Shown: positions 29,526 to 38,033 of the stretch, piece after piece
Layout of the letters: the number at the start of each line of letters is the position of its first letter
Numbering within the stretch: the stretch's first letter is position 1
NCBI GenBank assembly: GCA_965602035.1
Contig: OZ271919.1
Coordinates: forward strand, 372,001-436,000
Length of the DNA: 64,000 nt
Origin: Natronospirillum sp965602035
GTDB taxonomy: Bacteria > Pseudomonadota > Gammaproteobacteria > Pseudomonadales > Natronospirillaceae
Reading direction: 5' to 3'
Position numbers and translations under genes: made by a program
The notes under the pieces: model-generated
Told to the model about the DNA's origin: nothing
Seen by the model: only the letters and a program-made list of their open reading frames with translations
Databases searched by the model: none

Positions 29526-29577
29526 GAAAAACCGCTGCCAACGACCACTCTGAACAGGCCAGGGGTTCGTTGGCAGC
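29526..29577 (-). terminator. Rho-independent terminator after chrR
   Basis: On the minus strand an 11-bp perfect stem (GCTGCCAACGA with TCGTTGGCAGC, plus-strand 29534-29544 and 29567-29577) is followed by GG and a run of five T. The loop is long, 22 bases. It ends the sigma/anti-sigma transcript 12 bases after the chrR stop and may also slow transcripts coming from dapE. Confidence 0.7.
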
Positions 29578-29589
29578 TTCCGGTTCGGA

Positions 29590-30249
29590 TCAGCTCAGGA
29601 AGGGGTTCAGCCAGCGCCACTTCCAGTTGGTCATCCGCAACGGTTCTTCCACCACGGTCAGGCAGATGCACTCTTCACTCTCCGCAGCCACCGGCCCATG
29701 TTCGTGCGACGGGTCGCGGAACAGGTAATCACCGGCATTGTAATCGCCGAGACTGTCGGAGAAACCGCCTTTCAGGACCACCGTGTACTCATTGCCGCGG
29801 TGCGTGTGCTTGGGTATGCGACCCCCGGGCCGAATCCGGTGAAGACTGATCTTGGGTCCATCCGGGCTCAGCTCGATGTCGCACACCTGTAGGTGAGGCA
29901 GCAGTTTCCGCCATGGCAGTGTCTCATACCCCTTGGGTACCAGCTTGCGCAGTGGTGCCGGTACGTCCGGGTCACGGAACACGACAGACGCCTCATGAGT
30001 CTCCTGTGTCCCGGGCGACTGCTCGAAATCCGCTATGGCCGCCAGTGTCGCATCCAGCACGCTTGATTCGACCGGCTCACCGGGCAGGTCATCCAGCAGG
30101 ATACCGCCCAGCGTTTCGAGCTCTCCGGCAACCCGGGCGCAATTCGGGCAGTAGTGCATGTGCACCGCAATCATCAGGGTCTCGTGGTAGCTCAGTGAGC
30201 CCGCCACGTAGTCCGCAATACGCGTCTCATCAGGGTGGTAGTTACTCAT
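29590..30249 (-). CDS. chrR: ChrR-type zinc anti-sigma factor with cupin domain
   Basis: Anti-sigma factor of 219 aa for the ECF sigma encoded upstream. The N-terminal anti-sigma domain has the zinc site seen in Rhodobacter sphaeroides ChrR: His5, His30, Cys34 and Cys37 (H-x3-C-x2-C in VHMHYCPNCARV). The C-terminal half is a ChrR-type cupin (HRIRPGGRIPKHTHRGNEYT, later SHEHGPV). In Rhodobacter this pair answers singlet oxygen and organic peroxides, so a photo-oxidative or peroxide response is likely here. I placed the start at 30249 because GAGGAAG precedes that ATG inside the sigma gene; the two genes overlap by eight bases. Confidence 0.9.
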   Translation of the reverse strand: MSNYHPDETRIADYVAGSLSYHETLMIAVHMHYCPNCARVAGELETLGGILLDDLPGEPVESSVLDATLAAIADFEQSPGTQETHEASVVFRDPDVPAPLRKLVPKGYETLPWRKLLPHLQVCDIELSPDGPKISLHRIRPGGRIPKHTHRGNEYTVVLKGGFSDSLGDYNAGDYLFRDPSHEHGPVAAESEECICLTVVEEPLRMTNWKWRWLNPFLS

Positions 30250-30856
30250 CGAGTTCTTCCTCCAGGCCAACGCGCAGCTTCTTCAGCGCAAGCCGAATAC
30301 GCGATTTAACCGTTCCCAATGGCAAATTCAGATCCTCCGCTGCTTCCTGATGGGATTTGTCTTCCAGAAATACTTTTCCGATTACCTGTCGCTGGTCAAC
30401 CGGGAGATGGCTGATACCTGTACGGATCTTTCGCTCAATAGCGCTTTGAGCAACCCAGTCCGACCCATCACCCTCGGTGTGAGGTTCCTGCCAGAGGTCG
30501 TCAGACGACAGGCTGGACTGGTGTTTTGACTGCCGCCGAATCAGGTCAACGCGCAGGTTACGGGCAATGGTGAACACCCAAGTGGTGGCAGACGCCTTAC
30601 GCCGGTCAAACAGGTGTGCCTTGCGCCAGAGGTTGGTCATGGTTTCCTGTACGAGCTCATCAGCGAGCGCGTCACCCATGCTGGTGAGACCACTGGAACG
30701 GGCATAACCCTTTATCTGTGGCGCAAAATGCTTGAATAACTGAACAAAAGACGCCCGGTCTTGCTGGCTGGCGATTGCTTCCAGGCAATCGGCCCATTCA
30801 TCAAATGCAGACACGGTCTTGGCCCCACCTTTTCGGACTAGTGTTTTCGCCACCAT
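30242..30856 (-). CDS. rpoE: ECF sigma factor (RpoE/ECF11 type)
   Basis: Extracytoplasmic-function sigma factor of 204 aa. Region 2 contains DELVQETMTNLWRKAHLFD and TWVFTIARNLRVDLIRR; region 4 contains LPVDQRQVIGKVFLEDKSHQ and the helix-turn-helix NLPLGTVKSRIRLALKKL. The overlapping ChrR gene places it in the ECF11 group rather than with the RseA-partnered E. coli sigma E. An ECF11-like promoter lies about 30 bases upstream, pointing to autoregulation. No photolyase or other typical target gene is adjacent. Confidence 0.92.
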   Translation of the reverse strand: MVAKTLVRKGGAKTVSAFDEWADCLEAIASQQDRASFVQLFKHFAPQIKGYARSSGLTSMGDALADELVQETMTNLWRKAHLFDRRKASATTWVFTIARNLRVDLIRRQSKHQSSLSSDDLWQEPHTEGDGSDWVAQSAIERKIRTGISHLPVDQRQVIGKVFLEDKSHQEAAEDLNLPLGTVKSRIRLALKKLRVGLEEELDE

Positions 30857-30885
30857 GGTGTGCTATTCCATTGCCGTTTACCACC

Positions 30886-30913
30886 ATTACGGGGCGGTTT
30901 TACACTTGGATCA
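30886..30913 (-). promoter_or_regulatory. ECF11-type autoregulatory promoter of rpoE-chrR
   Basis: On the minus strand TGATCC (30908-30913) is followed after 16 bases by CGTAAT (30886-30891). This matches the R. sphaeroides sigma-E arrangement TGATCC-N18-TAA as I recall it. It lies 29 bases before the sigma start codon. Confidence 0.65.
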
Positions 30914-30935
30914 GAACGGCTACGGTTTTTTCGGC

Positions 30936-31538
30936 CTAGCCGGTTTCCGCGATACGCTGGCGGATCAGCGGCTGCAGGCTCTGGTATAAATGATGCCGCT
31001 GTCGGCGCAGTACTTCCGCGCGGGCTTCATCCTCCGGTTGCTCGGCCAGTTTCATTTCCGCCTGGTGAGCCTGGCGCACGGCCTGGTGAAGCGCCTGCCG
31101 GTCAGACACAGGGTATTCGTCCATAAAGCCGGCCAGCGCCTCGGGTGCCGACGTCAGACGGTCCCGCCACTGCTCGGTGAGCCGGTGAATCTGCTGGCCG
31201 GTCTCGCTCGCCGGGTCATAAAGATCGAGCCTTGCCTGAATTGCCTCTGCCGTGTCGAGTTGCTGCAGCAAGCGGCCGACATGGCGGGTCTGGCGGCGAA
31301 CGGCGTCTGCCTTGGTCAACCGGCGTGCCTCTTTGATGGCCTTCAGAATACCGTCCGACAGAAGGTCGCCTGGGAGCTGCTGCGCGGGCATTGCCACGAG
31401 CTTTGCAGCCAGTGCGTCGAGGCGTGCCGCCTCGCGCTTCATCTCACTTTTCGACACCCACTCAATGTCGTCATTGATCGACTCATCGTGTGTGACCTCA
31501 CCCATTTTGGGCTTGGGCTTATGGCGGCTGTTTGCCAT
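30936..31538 (-). CDS. darP: Ribosome-associated protein DarP (YjgA family)
   Basis: Protein of 200 aa in the DUF615/YjgA family, which binds late 50S precursors during ribosome maturation. Typical features are the start segment with EWVSKSEMKREAARLDALA, the KADAVRRQTRHVGRLLQQL helix and a C-terminal charged helix ending RRQRHHLYQSLQPLIRQRI. The ATG at 31538 gives the family N-terminus; the frame extends back to a TTG at 31568. It follows the HPr gene on the same strand, 47 bases downstream. Confidence 0.9.
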   Translation of the reverse strand: MANSRHKPKPKMGEVTHDESINDDIEWVSKSEMKREAARLDALAAKLVAMPAQQLPGDLLSDGILKAIKEARRLTKADAVRRQTRHVGRLLQQLDTAEAIQARLDLYDPASETGQQIHRLTEQWRDRLTSAPEALAGFMDEYPVSDRQALHQAVRQAHQAEMKLAEQPEDEARAEVLRRQRHHLYQSLQPLIRQRIAETG

Positions 31539-31585
31539 GACTGGGCTCTCTGCTGGTGATAGGGGCAAGACGAAGGGGCAAGACC

Positions 31586-31855
31586 CTATTCGTCTTCGTC
31601 GAATCGGTTGTTGATCAGTTGATGGATAGCCTTCCAGGCATCCTGCTCGTCGTCACCGTCGATTTCCAGCCCGATTTCTGTGCCGCTTGAGGCAGCCAGC
31701 ATCATGATAGACATGATATTTCGCGCATCCGCCCGCTGATCGCCCAGAACCAATGTTACCCGGGCATTGAACTGGCGTACGACGCCGTTCAGTTTGGCGG
31801 AGGCACGGGCATGCAGCCCCTTACGGTTATTGATCGTAACGGTTTCGCGGATCAT
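31586..31855 (-). CDS. ptsO: HPr-type phosphocarrier NPr
   Basis: Phosphocarrier of 89 aa. His15 in NNRKGLHARASAKL is the phosphorylated residue, and the Ser46 region (RNIMSIMMLAAS) is present. In this gene cluster it is the nitrogen-PTS HPr that passes phosphate from PtsP to PtsN. The ATG at 31855 overlaps the rapZ stop by four bases and gives the standard HPr start MIRETVTI; the open frame upstream lies antiphase inside rapZ. Confidence 0.93.
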   Translation of the reverse strand: MIRETVTINNRKGLHARASAKLNGVVRQFNARVTLVLGDQRADARNIMSIMMLAASSGTEIGLEIDGDDEQDAWKAIHQLINNRFDEDE

Positions 31856-32712
31856 TCGACGCTCGCTTTCAGCTCCCTGTGGCGGAGCTGGACATTGGAC
31901 CAGGCACCGCGGAATCGCTGGGCAAGCTGCTGCGCGATAAAGACGGAACGATGCTGCCCACCAGTGCAACCGATCGCAACGGTGAGGTAGGAGCGATTAT
32001 TGGCTTCATAGGCCGGTAACCATCGATCCAGGAATGTCCCAATGTCGTTTATCATTTCCTGAACGCTGGTTTCCTGATGGAGAAACCGCTGTACCGGCTC
32101 ATCGAGCCCGCTGAATTTGCGCAGCCCGGGATCCCAGTAGGGGTTGGGCAGGCAGCGAACGTCGTAGACGAGGTCCGCATCAAAGGGGACACCGTGTTTG
32201 AAGCCGAATGACAGAAACTGCAATGCCACTTCCTGTCGGCTGGTGCCGGCCACGCGGGTCTTTATCTGGTCGCGCAGTTCGTAGATCGACAGGCCGGTCG
32301 TGTCGATGTTCAGGTGCGCGTGGTTCACTATCGGGTCGAGCAGTTCCCGTTCTTTTCCGATGGCCTCCAGCAGGGACACGGTGTCACTGGTCAGGGGGTG
32401 CTTACGGCGTGTTTCGGAAAAGCGCTGGTAAAGGGTGTCTTCCAGAGCGTCCAGATAAACGATATCCAGCTCGATCTGCCCTGGCAGCTGGCGCAGTATA
32501 TCCGGAAACTGCTCCAGCGACCGCAGGGCATTCCGGGCGTCAATACATACCGCGGCCCGGCTGCCGAGGTGGCCGGCAGTCAGCTCACTCGCCAGAGCCG
32601 GCAGTAGTGTCACCGGCAGGTTGTCGATGCAGTTATAGCCCAGGTCTTCCAGTACGTTAAGTGCAGTACTCTTCCCGGAGCCGGAGCGACCGCTGATCAC
32701 AACAAGCTTCAT
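31852..32712 (-). CDS. rapZ: RNase adapter protein RapZ
   Basis: P-loop protein of 286 aa. In E. coli RapZ binds GlcN6P and the sRNA GlmZ and presents it to RNase E, tuning amino-sugar synthesis. Visible features are Walker A GRSGSGKSTAL at the N-terminus, the nucleotide-binding DLVYDVRCLPNPYWDPGLR and the C-terminal CTGGQHRSVF. The ATG at 32712 gives MKLVVISGRSG, the standard start. It lies between ptsN and the HPr gene, in the usual rpoN-cluster order. Confidence 0.95.
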   Translation of the reverse strand: MKLVVISGRSGSGKSTALNVLEDLGYNCIDNLPVTLLPALASELTAGHLGSRAAVCIDARNALRSLEQFPDILRQLPGQIELDIVYLDALEDTLYQRFSETRRKHPLTSDTVSLLEAIGKERELLDPIVNHAHLNIDTTGLSIYELRDQIKTRVAGTSRQEVALQFLSFGFKHGVPFDADLVYDVRCLPNPYWDPGLRKFSGLDEPVQRFLHQETSVQEMINDIGTFLDRWLPAYEANNRSYLTVAIGCTGGQHRSVFIAQQLAQRFRGAWSNVQLRHRELKASVE

Positions 32713-32716
32713 AGAG

Positions 32717-33175
32717 TCAGTCCGGCCGTCCGGTGAACAGCGAATGCAGCTGATCTGCGGCGTCTGCCGCACGCATCTGCGTCAACAGGTCGTCACTGCT
32801 GAAACGTTCGGCAATGCGCGAGAGAATCTGCAGGTGCTCCTGGTTGGCTTCTTCCGGCACGATCAGCGCACAGATAAGGTCTACGCGTTTCTGGTCCATG
32901 GCATCGAAGTCAATGGGTTCAGCCAGGCGCAGGAGCAGGCCGGTAGGCGCCTGACAGGCACCAAGACGGCAATGCGGAATGGCAACGCCATTACCGAAAC
33001 CGGTAGAGCCCAGGCGCTCCCGGTCGGTAAGGCGGCTGAAAAGGTCATCGGCGTCCAGCTCGGGACGCGCGCTGTGCAGCTCCTGGCTGATCAGTTCCAG
33101 TACCTTTTTCTTGCTGTTGGCTGGCGCACCGATAACGGTGCGCTCCGGTGTGATCACGGCATCCAGTTCCAGCAT
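32717..33175 (-). CDS. ptsN: Nitrogen-PTS EIIA component PtsN
   Basis: Phospho-accepting regulator of 152 aa at the end of the nitrogen PTS chain. His68 in GNGVAIPHCRL is the phosphorylation site, and GSTGFGNG just before it is the family signature. In other bacteria PtsN adjusts potassium transport and stress responses. I placed the start at ATG 33175, with GGTGA ten bases upstream; the frame also has a GTG at 33187 overlapping the hpf stop (GTGA), so translational coupling is possible. Confidence 0.94.
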   Translation of the reverse strand: MLELDAVITPERTVIGAPANSKKKVLELISQELHSARPELDADDLFSRLTDRERLGSTGFGNGVAIPHCRLGACQAPTGLLLRLAEPIDFDAMDQKRVDLICALIVPEEANQEHLQILSRIAERFSSDDLLTQMRAADAADQLHSLFTGRPD

Positions 33176-33183
33176 AGAGCCGT

Positions 33184-33489
33184 TCACCGCTGGTTTCCGT
33201 GCGCGCGATTCACTGCCTTTTCCTTGTGTTTGAGCAGCTGGCGGTCCAGTTTGTCGATCATGAGGTCAATGGCTGCGTACATGTCATCATGCTCTGCATC
33301 GGCAAATAGCTGACCGCCTTTCACATTTACTGAGGCTTCCGCGCGCTGACGCTGCTTTTCAATGCTGAGCGTGGCCTGCACATTGCTTATCTGGTCGGAG
33401 TGTCGCTCGAGACGGTCCATCTTTTCGTTCACATAGTCACGCAGAGCGTCGGTCAGGTCGACATGATGGCCACTGATGTTGATTTGCAT
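33184..33489 (-). CDS. hpf: Ribosome hibernation promoting factor (short HPF)
   Basis: Short-form hibernation factor of 101 aa; it binds the 30S decoding centre and helps form 100S dimers in slow growth. The start MQINISGHHVDLTDALRDYV and the FADAEHDDMYAAIDLMIDKL motif are typical. AAGGAG lies nine bases before the ATG at 33489, so the longer open frame upstream is not needed. It follows rpoN after a 193-base gap that may hold its own promoter, although I could not identify one. Confidence 0.94.
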   Translation of the reverse strand: MQINISGHHVDLTDALRDYVNEKMDRLERHSDQISNVQATLSIEKQRQRAEASVNVKGGQLFADAEHDDMYAAIDLMIDKLDRQLLKHKEKAVNRAHGNQR

Positions 33490-33682
33490 AGAAGCGCTCC
33501 TTAACAAGGGCTTGTTTTGGTCCCATACAGAAGAGTCAGCCGGGCGACACGGCCCGACGGCACAGCGATACATTGCGGTGCCTGCCTCCTTTTTACCACG
33601 ATGGGAACTCTGACGGGAACCACTAACAATCTCTGTGTTCACCAAAGAGGTATTTAACCTCACCTGTTCGTGTCGGCACTGG

Positions 33683-35215
33683 TCAGACCAGGCTCTTGCG
33701 CTCGTTGGACGGCGGGATACCCATAGCCTCGCGGTATTTCGCAATGGTTCTGCGGGCTACATTGATGCCCTGGTCCTTGAGCAGATTGGCAATCTTGCTG
33801 TCACTGAGGGGTTTGCGCGTGTTCTCCGCGTCCACGAGCTTGCGGATCAGGGCCCGAATCGCGGTTGAGGAGGCCTCCCCACCGGTGCTGGTGCTGACAT
33901 GACTCGAAAAGAAATATTTCAGCTCAAAGATGCCGCGGGGGGTGTGCATGTATTTCTGCGTAGTGACCCGTGAAATAGTGGACTCGTGCATCTCCACGGC
34001 TTCCGCTATATCGTGCAGCACCAGGGGTTTCATGGCCTCATCGCCGTACTCCAGAAAACCCTGCTGATGTTCGACAATCCGGGATGCCACTTTGAGCAGT
34101 GTCTCATTCCGGCTCTGCAGGCTCTTGATGAACCAGCGGGCTTCCTGCAGGTTGTCCTTGATATAGGTGTTATCAGCACTGTTGTCGGCGCGCTTGATCA
34201 GGGAAGCGTACTCACTGTTCACCCGCAGCCGTGGTGCAATGTCGGGGTTCAGTTCCACCTTCCACCGCTGGCGCTCCGTGTCTTTGGTCACGATGACATC
34301 CGGTACAACGTATTCGGATGCCTGATCCCCGATAATCAGTCCCGGTCGGGGGTGTGTCTGCTGGATCAGCAGCAGTGTGTCGCGCAGGGTCTCTTCCCGC
34401 AGCTTCATGCGGCGCATGATCTGGGCGTAGTCCTTGCTGGCGAGCAGATCAGTGTGGTCGGATACGAGCGTGATGGCCTCTTCCACCAGCGGGGTGCCCT
34501 CCGGGAACTGACGCAACTGGATAGTCAGACACTCGCTCAGATCGCGCGCCATGACGCCGGCCGGCTCAAACTGCTGTAACCGGTGCAGGACCGCGACCAT
34601 TTCGTCCATCTCCAGAGGGTCACCGTCGCTGCTCAACTCATCGACCAGCCCTTCGTGAATATCCTCAAGCGAGCTGCCCAGCAGGCCGGTCGGCTCAACC
34701 GCGTCGATCAGCGCACGGGCGATCATTTCGTCACGCTCGCTCATCGGGGTCAGATTCAACTGCCAGTACAGATGATCGTAGAGATCGTGGCTGGCGGAAG
34801 TGAATTGCTCATAATTGATGTCGTCGTCAGGACCGGGTGCACTGGCGCTGGTTGGGGTGTGCTGGTAGATGTCGTCCCAGTTGCTGTCAACGGCGAGGTT
34901 CTCGGGTATATGCTCATCCCAGCTGAGGCCGTCGTCCGGCGCGTTTTCGGTGCCCGGCTGGTTGTCTGAGACCGGCGCAGTGTCGGCAGACTGCGTGTTG
35001 GCGTCCGTGGGTGTGTGGTCATCGCCGGCAGTCTCACTGGCGGTGGAACCCTGGCCTGTTTCTTCCTCAACTTCCAGAAGCGGGTTGGAATCGAGGGCGT
35101 CCTGAATTTCCTGTTGCAGGTCCAGAGTCGAGAGTTGTAGCAGGCGAATGGCCTGTTGCAACTGCGGCGTCATCGTCAGTTGCTGGCTCATTTTTAACTG
35201 CAAACTCGTCTTCAT
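33683..35215 (-). CDS. rpoN: RNA polymerase sigma-54 factor RpoN
   Basis: Sigma factor of 510 aa that needs an AAA+ activator. Region I is Gln/Leu-rich (LKMSQQLTMTPQLQQAIRLL), followed by the acidic region II (about 50-120, many Asp and Glu). Region III contains the core-binding part, the helix-turn-helix ATG-type segment (MHESTISRVTTQKYMHTPRG) and the RpoN box ARRTIAKYRE (about 487-496). The order after lptB and before hpf is standard. Its likely targets in this window are the paired flgI/flgJ promoters. Confidence 0.97.
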   Translation of the reverse strand: MKTSLQLKMSQQLTMTPQLQQAIRLLQLSTLDLQQEIQDALDSNPLLEVEEETGQGSTASETAGDDHTPTDANTQSADTAPVSDNQPGTENAPDDGLSWDEHIPENLAVDSNWDDIYQHTPTSASAPGPDDDINYEQFTSASHDLYDHLYWQLNLTPMSERDEMIARALIDAVEPTGLLGSSLEDIHEGLVDELSSDGDPLEMDEMVAVLHRLQQFEPAGVMARDLSECLTIQLRQFPEGTPLVEEAITLVSDHTDLLASKDYAQIMRRMKLREETLRDTLLLIQQTHPRPGLIIGDQASEYVVPDVIVTKDTERQRWKVELNPDIAPRLRVNSEYASLIKRADNSADNTYIKDNLQEARWFIKSLQSRNETLLKVASRIVEHQQGFLEYGDEAMKPLVLHDIAEAVEMHESTISRVTTQKYMHTPRGIFELKYFFSSHVSTSTGGEASSTAIRALIRKLVDAENTRKPLSDSKIANLLKDQGINVARRTIAKYREAMGIPPSNERKSLV

Positions 35216-35260
35216 GGGACTCCTGACGGTAAAAAAGAATGCCGGCCGGTAAGGTGGCCC

Positions 35261-35989
35261 TTACATGCGGAAATCCTGGCCCAGGTACACATCCCGGACC
35301 TGCTGGTTGGATAATATCGCTTCGGCGGTGCCCTCTGCAATTATAATACCACTACCCACGATATAGGCGTGGTCACAGATGTCGAGCGTTTCCCGGACAT
35401 TGTGATCAGTGATCAGAACACCGATACCACGGTCACGCAGTGCGTAGATTATCGACTTGATGTCATTGACCGAAATGGGATCAACGCCGGCGAAGGGTTC
35501 GTCCAGCAGAATAAAGTCCGGCTCGGAGGCCAGGGCTCGGGCAATTTCCACCCGACGGCGCTCACCACCGGAAAGGGAGATACCAAGGCTGTCGCGAATA
35601 TGGGTGATAGAGAACTCTTCGAGCAAGGCTTCCATGCGCGCCTTTCGGTCGCGACGGGTCAGATCGTTGCGCAACTCGAGCACCGCCATAAGGTTGTCGG
35701 CGACAGACAGCTTCCGGAACACCGACGCTTCCTGTGGCAGGTAGCCAACGCCCAGCCTGGCCCGGCGGTGCATCGGCAGGCCGGTGAGGTTGGTGTCACC
35801 AAGTTCAATGCGGCCTGCGTCCGCCGGCACCAGCCCGACAATCATGTAGAAACAGGTCGTTTTGCCCGCACCGTTCGGGCCCAGCAGCCCGACGATACGG
35901 CCGGTTTCCACCTGGAGCGAGACGTCGTGAACGACCCGTTTCTTACCGTATTGCTTCGCAAGGTGTCGGGCGCTCAGGCGTTTCGACAT
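35261..35989 (-). CDS. lptB: LPS export ATPase LptB
   Basis: Cytoplasmic ATPase of 242 aa that powers LPS extraction from the inner membrane with LptFG. Walker A is GPNGAGKTTCFYM, the signature is ISLSGGERRRVEIARALA, Walker B is FILLDEPFAGVDP and the switch is LITDHNVRE. AGGAG precedes the ATG at 35989. The first 47 bases overlap the end of lptA in another frame, which is more than usual. Confidence 0.96.
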   Translation of the reverse strand: MSKRLSARHLAKQYGKKRVVHDVSLQVETGRIVGLLGPNGAGKTTCFYMIVGLVPADAGRIELGDTNLTGLPMHRRARLGVGYLPQEASVFRKLSVADNLMAVLELRNDLTRRDRKARMEALLEEFSITHIRDSLGISLSGGERRRVEIARALASEPDFILLDEPFAGVDPISVNDIKSIIYALRDRGIGVLITDHNVRETLDICDHAYIVGSGIIIAEGTAEAILSNQQVRDVYLGQDFRM

Positions 35990-36524
35990 CGGCGTTCTCC
36001 TCGGCCTCTGATTCCGGAATCAGACACATATTGACGCGCTGCCCCGTGCTCCCATCCGGCGCTTCGGTGGCGGATTCAAAATCCTCTGTTTCGAGGTTAT
36101 ACAGGATATAATGCGCGGTTACCTGGTTTCGGCCCTGACGCAGCCAGGCGTCTTCCTGGGCCGTCATGATCCCCTGTTCGCTGTCATAAACAATGATCTG
36201 GCCCCACATGCGGGTTACCGGTTGATCGGCCTCAAACTGATCCGAAACGCGCGCCGGGGTATCCGGTGTGCCGTAGGCTTCCAGGCGACGGATCTGATCA
36301 TTCTCGTCGCGAAAGATAATGACCCGTTCACCGCTGATGGTCAGCGCTCCCTGTTCGATTACCACATTGCCCTGATATTCGATTTCATTGCGCGTCAGGC
36401 TGCCGCGATTACGGTCAGCTTCCACATCCACAGGCCGGTCCCGGTCCCCCGGCAGCGACCAGACCACCGGGGTGCAGAACAGGGTGCTAATCAGCAGGCA
36501 GATAACGGGTGCGAACTTGTTCAT
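35943..36524 (-). CDS. lptA: LPS periplasmic transport protein LptA
   Basis: Periplasmic bridge protein of 193 aa. A signal peptide (MNKFAPVICLLISTLFCTPV, cut near VWS) precedes an OstA/LptA beta-jellyroll (EIEYQGNVVIEQGALTISGE, later EAYGTPDTPARVSDQ). Two ATGs are close together; AGGAG is one base before the first (36533) and ten before the second (36524), so the second is favoured. The C-terminus carries an acidic tail with two Cys, overlapping lptB by 47 bases. The N-terminus overlaps lptC. Confidence 0.93.
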   Translation of the reverse strand: MNKFAPVICLLISTLFCTPVVWSLPGDRDRPVDVEADRNRGSLTRNEIEYQGNVVIEQGALTISGERVIIFRDENDQIRRLEAYGTPDTPARVSDQFEADQPVTRMWGQIIVYDSEQGIMTAQEDAWLRQGRNQVTAHYILYNLETEDFESATEAPDGSTGQRVNMCLIPESEAEENADVETPERPTPCEAIR

Positions 36525-37059
36525 GCAGTTCATACTCCTGAGGTGTCAGGTACAGGTCCATCCCTATGGCTGTCGTGAGCATCCGGTCGGTCTGCTCAAT
36601 GGTCACCGCTTCGGGCGTGTGGGCGGTATCCGCTACCGTATCATATTCCAGATAATCCGTGCGTATGGTGGTGGGGCGCTCGTCGTTCGGGTCTGCGATC
36701 AGCACAACATCGCTGCGCAGTGTCCAGAAGCTGCCCTCATCCAGCGTGGCGGATTCCGCCCGAATGCGGAAGGGATTGCCGTCATCGCCCTGAATCCGCG
36801 GTTGCGTCAGCGACAACCGGTCCGTTGAATCATTGTAGCGGGCCCGATCCGCTTCTACCGTATTCAGCCAGGTGCCGTTGTCGCGGGTGGTGATGCGGTA
36901 GAGGTCCGTGACGATAAGCTGAGGCGCTTCGCCGACGGTTGCCTGCTCAGGTTGCTCAGACGATGGCCCGGAGTCCTGGCCCCACCAGAGCAGACCTGCT
37001 GCCAGACCGATAATGCCTGCGGCAGCGAACAACCTTGGCAACCACGCCCGGAGGCTCAT
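36487..37059 (-). CDS. lptC: LPS export protein LptC
   Basis: Bitopic protein of 190 aa that passes LPS from LptBFG to LptA. One N-terminal transmembrane helix (LFAAAGIIGLAAGLLWWGQ) is followed by an LptC jellyroll (AEADRARYNDSTDRLSLTQP-like repeat structure, with TADTAHTPEAVTIEQTDRML). Sequence is only moderately conserved, but position between kdsD and lptA is diagnostic. The start overlaps the kdsD stop by four bases, leaving no room for kdsC. Confidence 0.9.
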   Translation of the reverse strand: MSLRAWLPRLFAAAGIIGLAAGLLWWGQDSGPSSEQPEQATVGEAPQLIVTDLYRITTRDNGTWLNTVEADRARYNDSTDRLSLTQPRIQGDDGNPFRIRAESATLDEGSFWTLRSDVVLIADPNDERPTTIRTDYLEYDTVADTAHTPEAVTIEQTDRMLTTAIGMDLYLTPQEYELHEQVRTRYLPAD

Positions 37060-38033
37060 GCCACGCCCGCACGCAGCAGATCGTGCATGTGAATGACACC
37101 GGTGATGCGGTCGCTCTGGTCCAGCACGACCAGTGCTGTTATCTGCGACTGCTCCATGCGGTAGAGCGCTTCCGCGGCCAGCGCATCCGGACGGGTCGTC
37201 TTGCCGCCGGGATGCATGACGTCATCAATCAGGGTGGTTTCGAGGCTCAGGCCACGTTCAAAGGTGCGGCGCAGGTCACCGTCGGTGTAGACACCCAACA
37301 GCCTGTCATCCTCCGGATCGGCAACCGTGGTCATTCCCAGGCCTTTCTGCGTCATTTCCAGCAACGCAGCCTGCAGGGTGCTGCCGGGCGGTACGCGCGG
37401 AATGCGGTTGCCCTGTTGCATGAGGTCACCGACCTTGAGCAGCAGGCGTTTGCCCAGACTGCCGCCGGGGTGTGAGTGAGCAAAATCCTCCGCCGAGAAT
37501 CCCCGGGCCTCCAGCAACGCGATGGCCAGTGCATCCCCCATGACCAGCGCCGTAGTGGTGCTGGAGGTTGGCGCCAGGTTCAGCGGGCAGGCTTCTACAT
37601 CCACCCCGCTGTCGAGACAGGCATCCGCCTCCGCACCCAGAGTGGATTCGGCCTGCCCCGTAATGGCGATAAGCGGGATTCCGAGCCGCTTGATCGCCGG
37701 AAGCAGCGCAACAATTTCACCGGTCTCACCACTGTTGGACAGGCCGATAATCACGTCCTGGCGGGTAATCATTCCCAGATCACCGTGGCTGGCTTCACCG
37801 GGGTGCATGAAAAACGACGGCGTACCGGTGCTGGCCAGCGTGGCGGCAATCTTGTTGGCTATGTGACCGCTCTTGCCCATGCCGGTAACGACCACGCGCC
37901 CCCGGGTCGCCAGAATGATCTCGCAGGCACGCACAAATTCGTCGTCAAGTCGCTCCGTGAGCGCCGAAATGGCGTCCGCTTCCTTGTGCAGCGTGCGCCG
38001 CGCACTGTCGAGGAATTCATGGGCCTGGGTCAT
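37056..38033 (-). CDS. kdsD: Arabinose-5-phosphate isomerase KdsD
   Basis: Isomerase of 325 aa that turns ribulose 5-phosphate into arabinose 5-phosphate, the first step to Kdo of LPS. The N-terminal SIS domain contains VVVTGMGKSGHIANKIAATL and STGTPSFFMHPGEASHGDLG. Two C-terminal CBS domains follow (VGDLMQQGNRIPRVPPGSTL and IDDVMHPGGKTTRPDALAAE). The ATG at 38033 was chosen over 38066 by comparison with the usual N-terminus. First gene of the lpt-rpoN cluster, divergent from ibaG. Confidence 0.95.
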   Translation of the reverse strand: MTQAHEFLDSARRTLHKEADAISALTERLDDEFVRACEIILATRGRVVVTGMGKSGHIANKIAATLASTGTPSFFMHPGEASHGDLGMITRQDVIIGLSNSGETGEIVALLPAIKRLGIPLIAITGQAESTLGAEADACLDSGVDVEACPLNLAPTSSTTTALVMGDALAIALLEARGFSAEDFAHSHPGGSLGKRLLLKVGDLMQQGNRIPRVPPGSTLQAALLEMTQKGLGMTTVADPEDDRLLGVYTDGDLRRTFERGLSLETTLIDDVMHPGGKTTRPDALAAEALYRMEQSQITALVVLDQSDRITGVIHMHDLLRAGVA

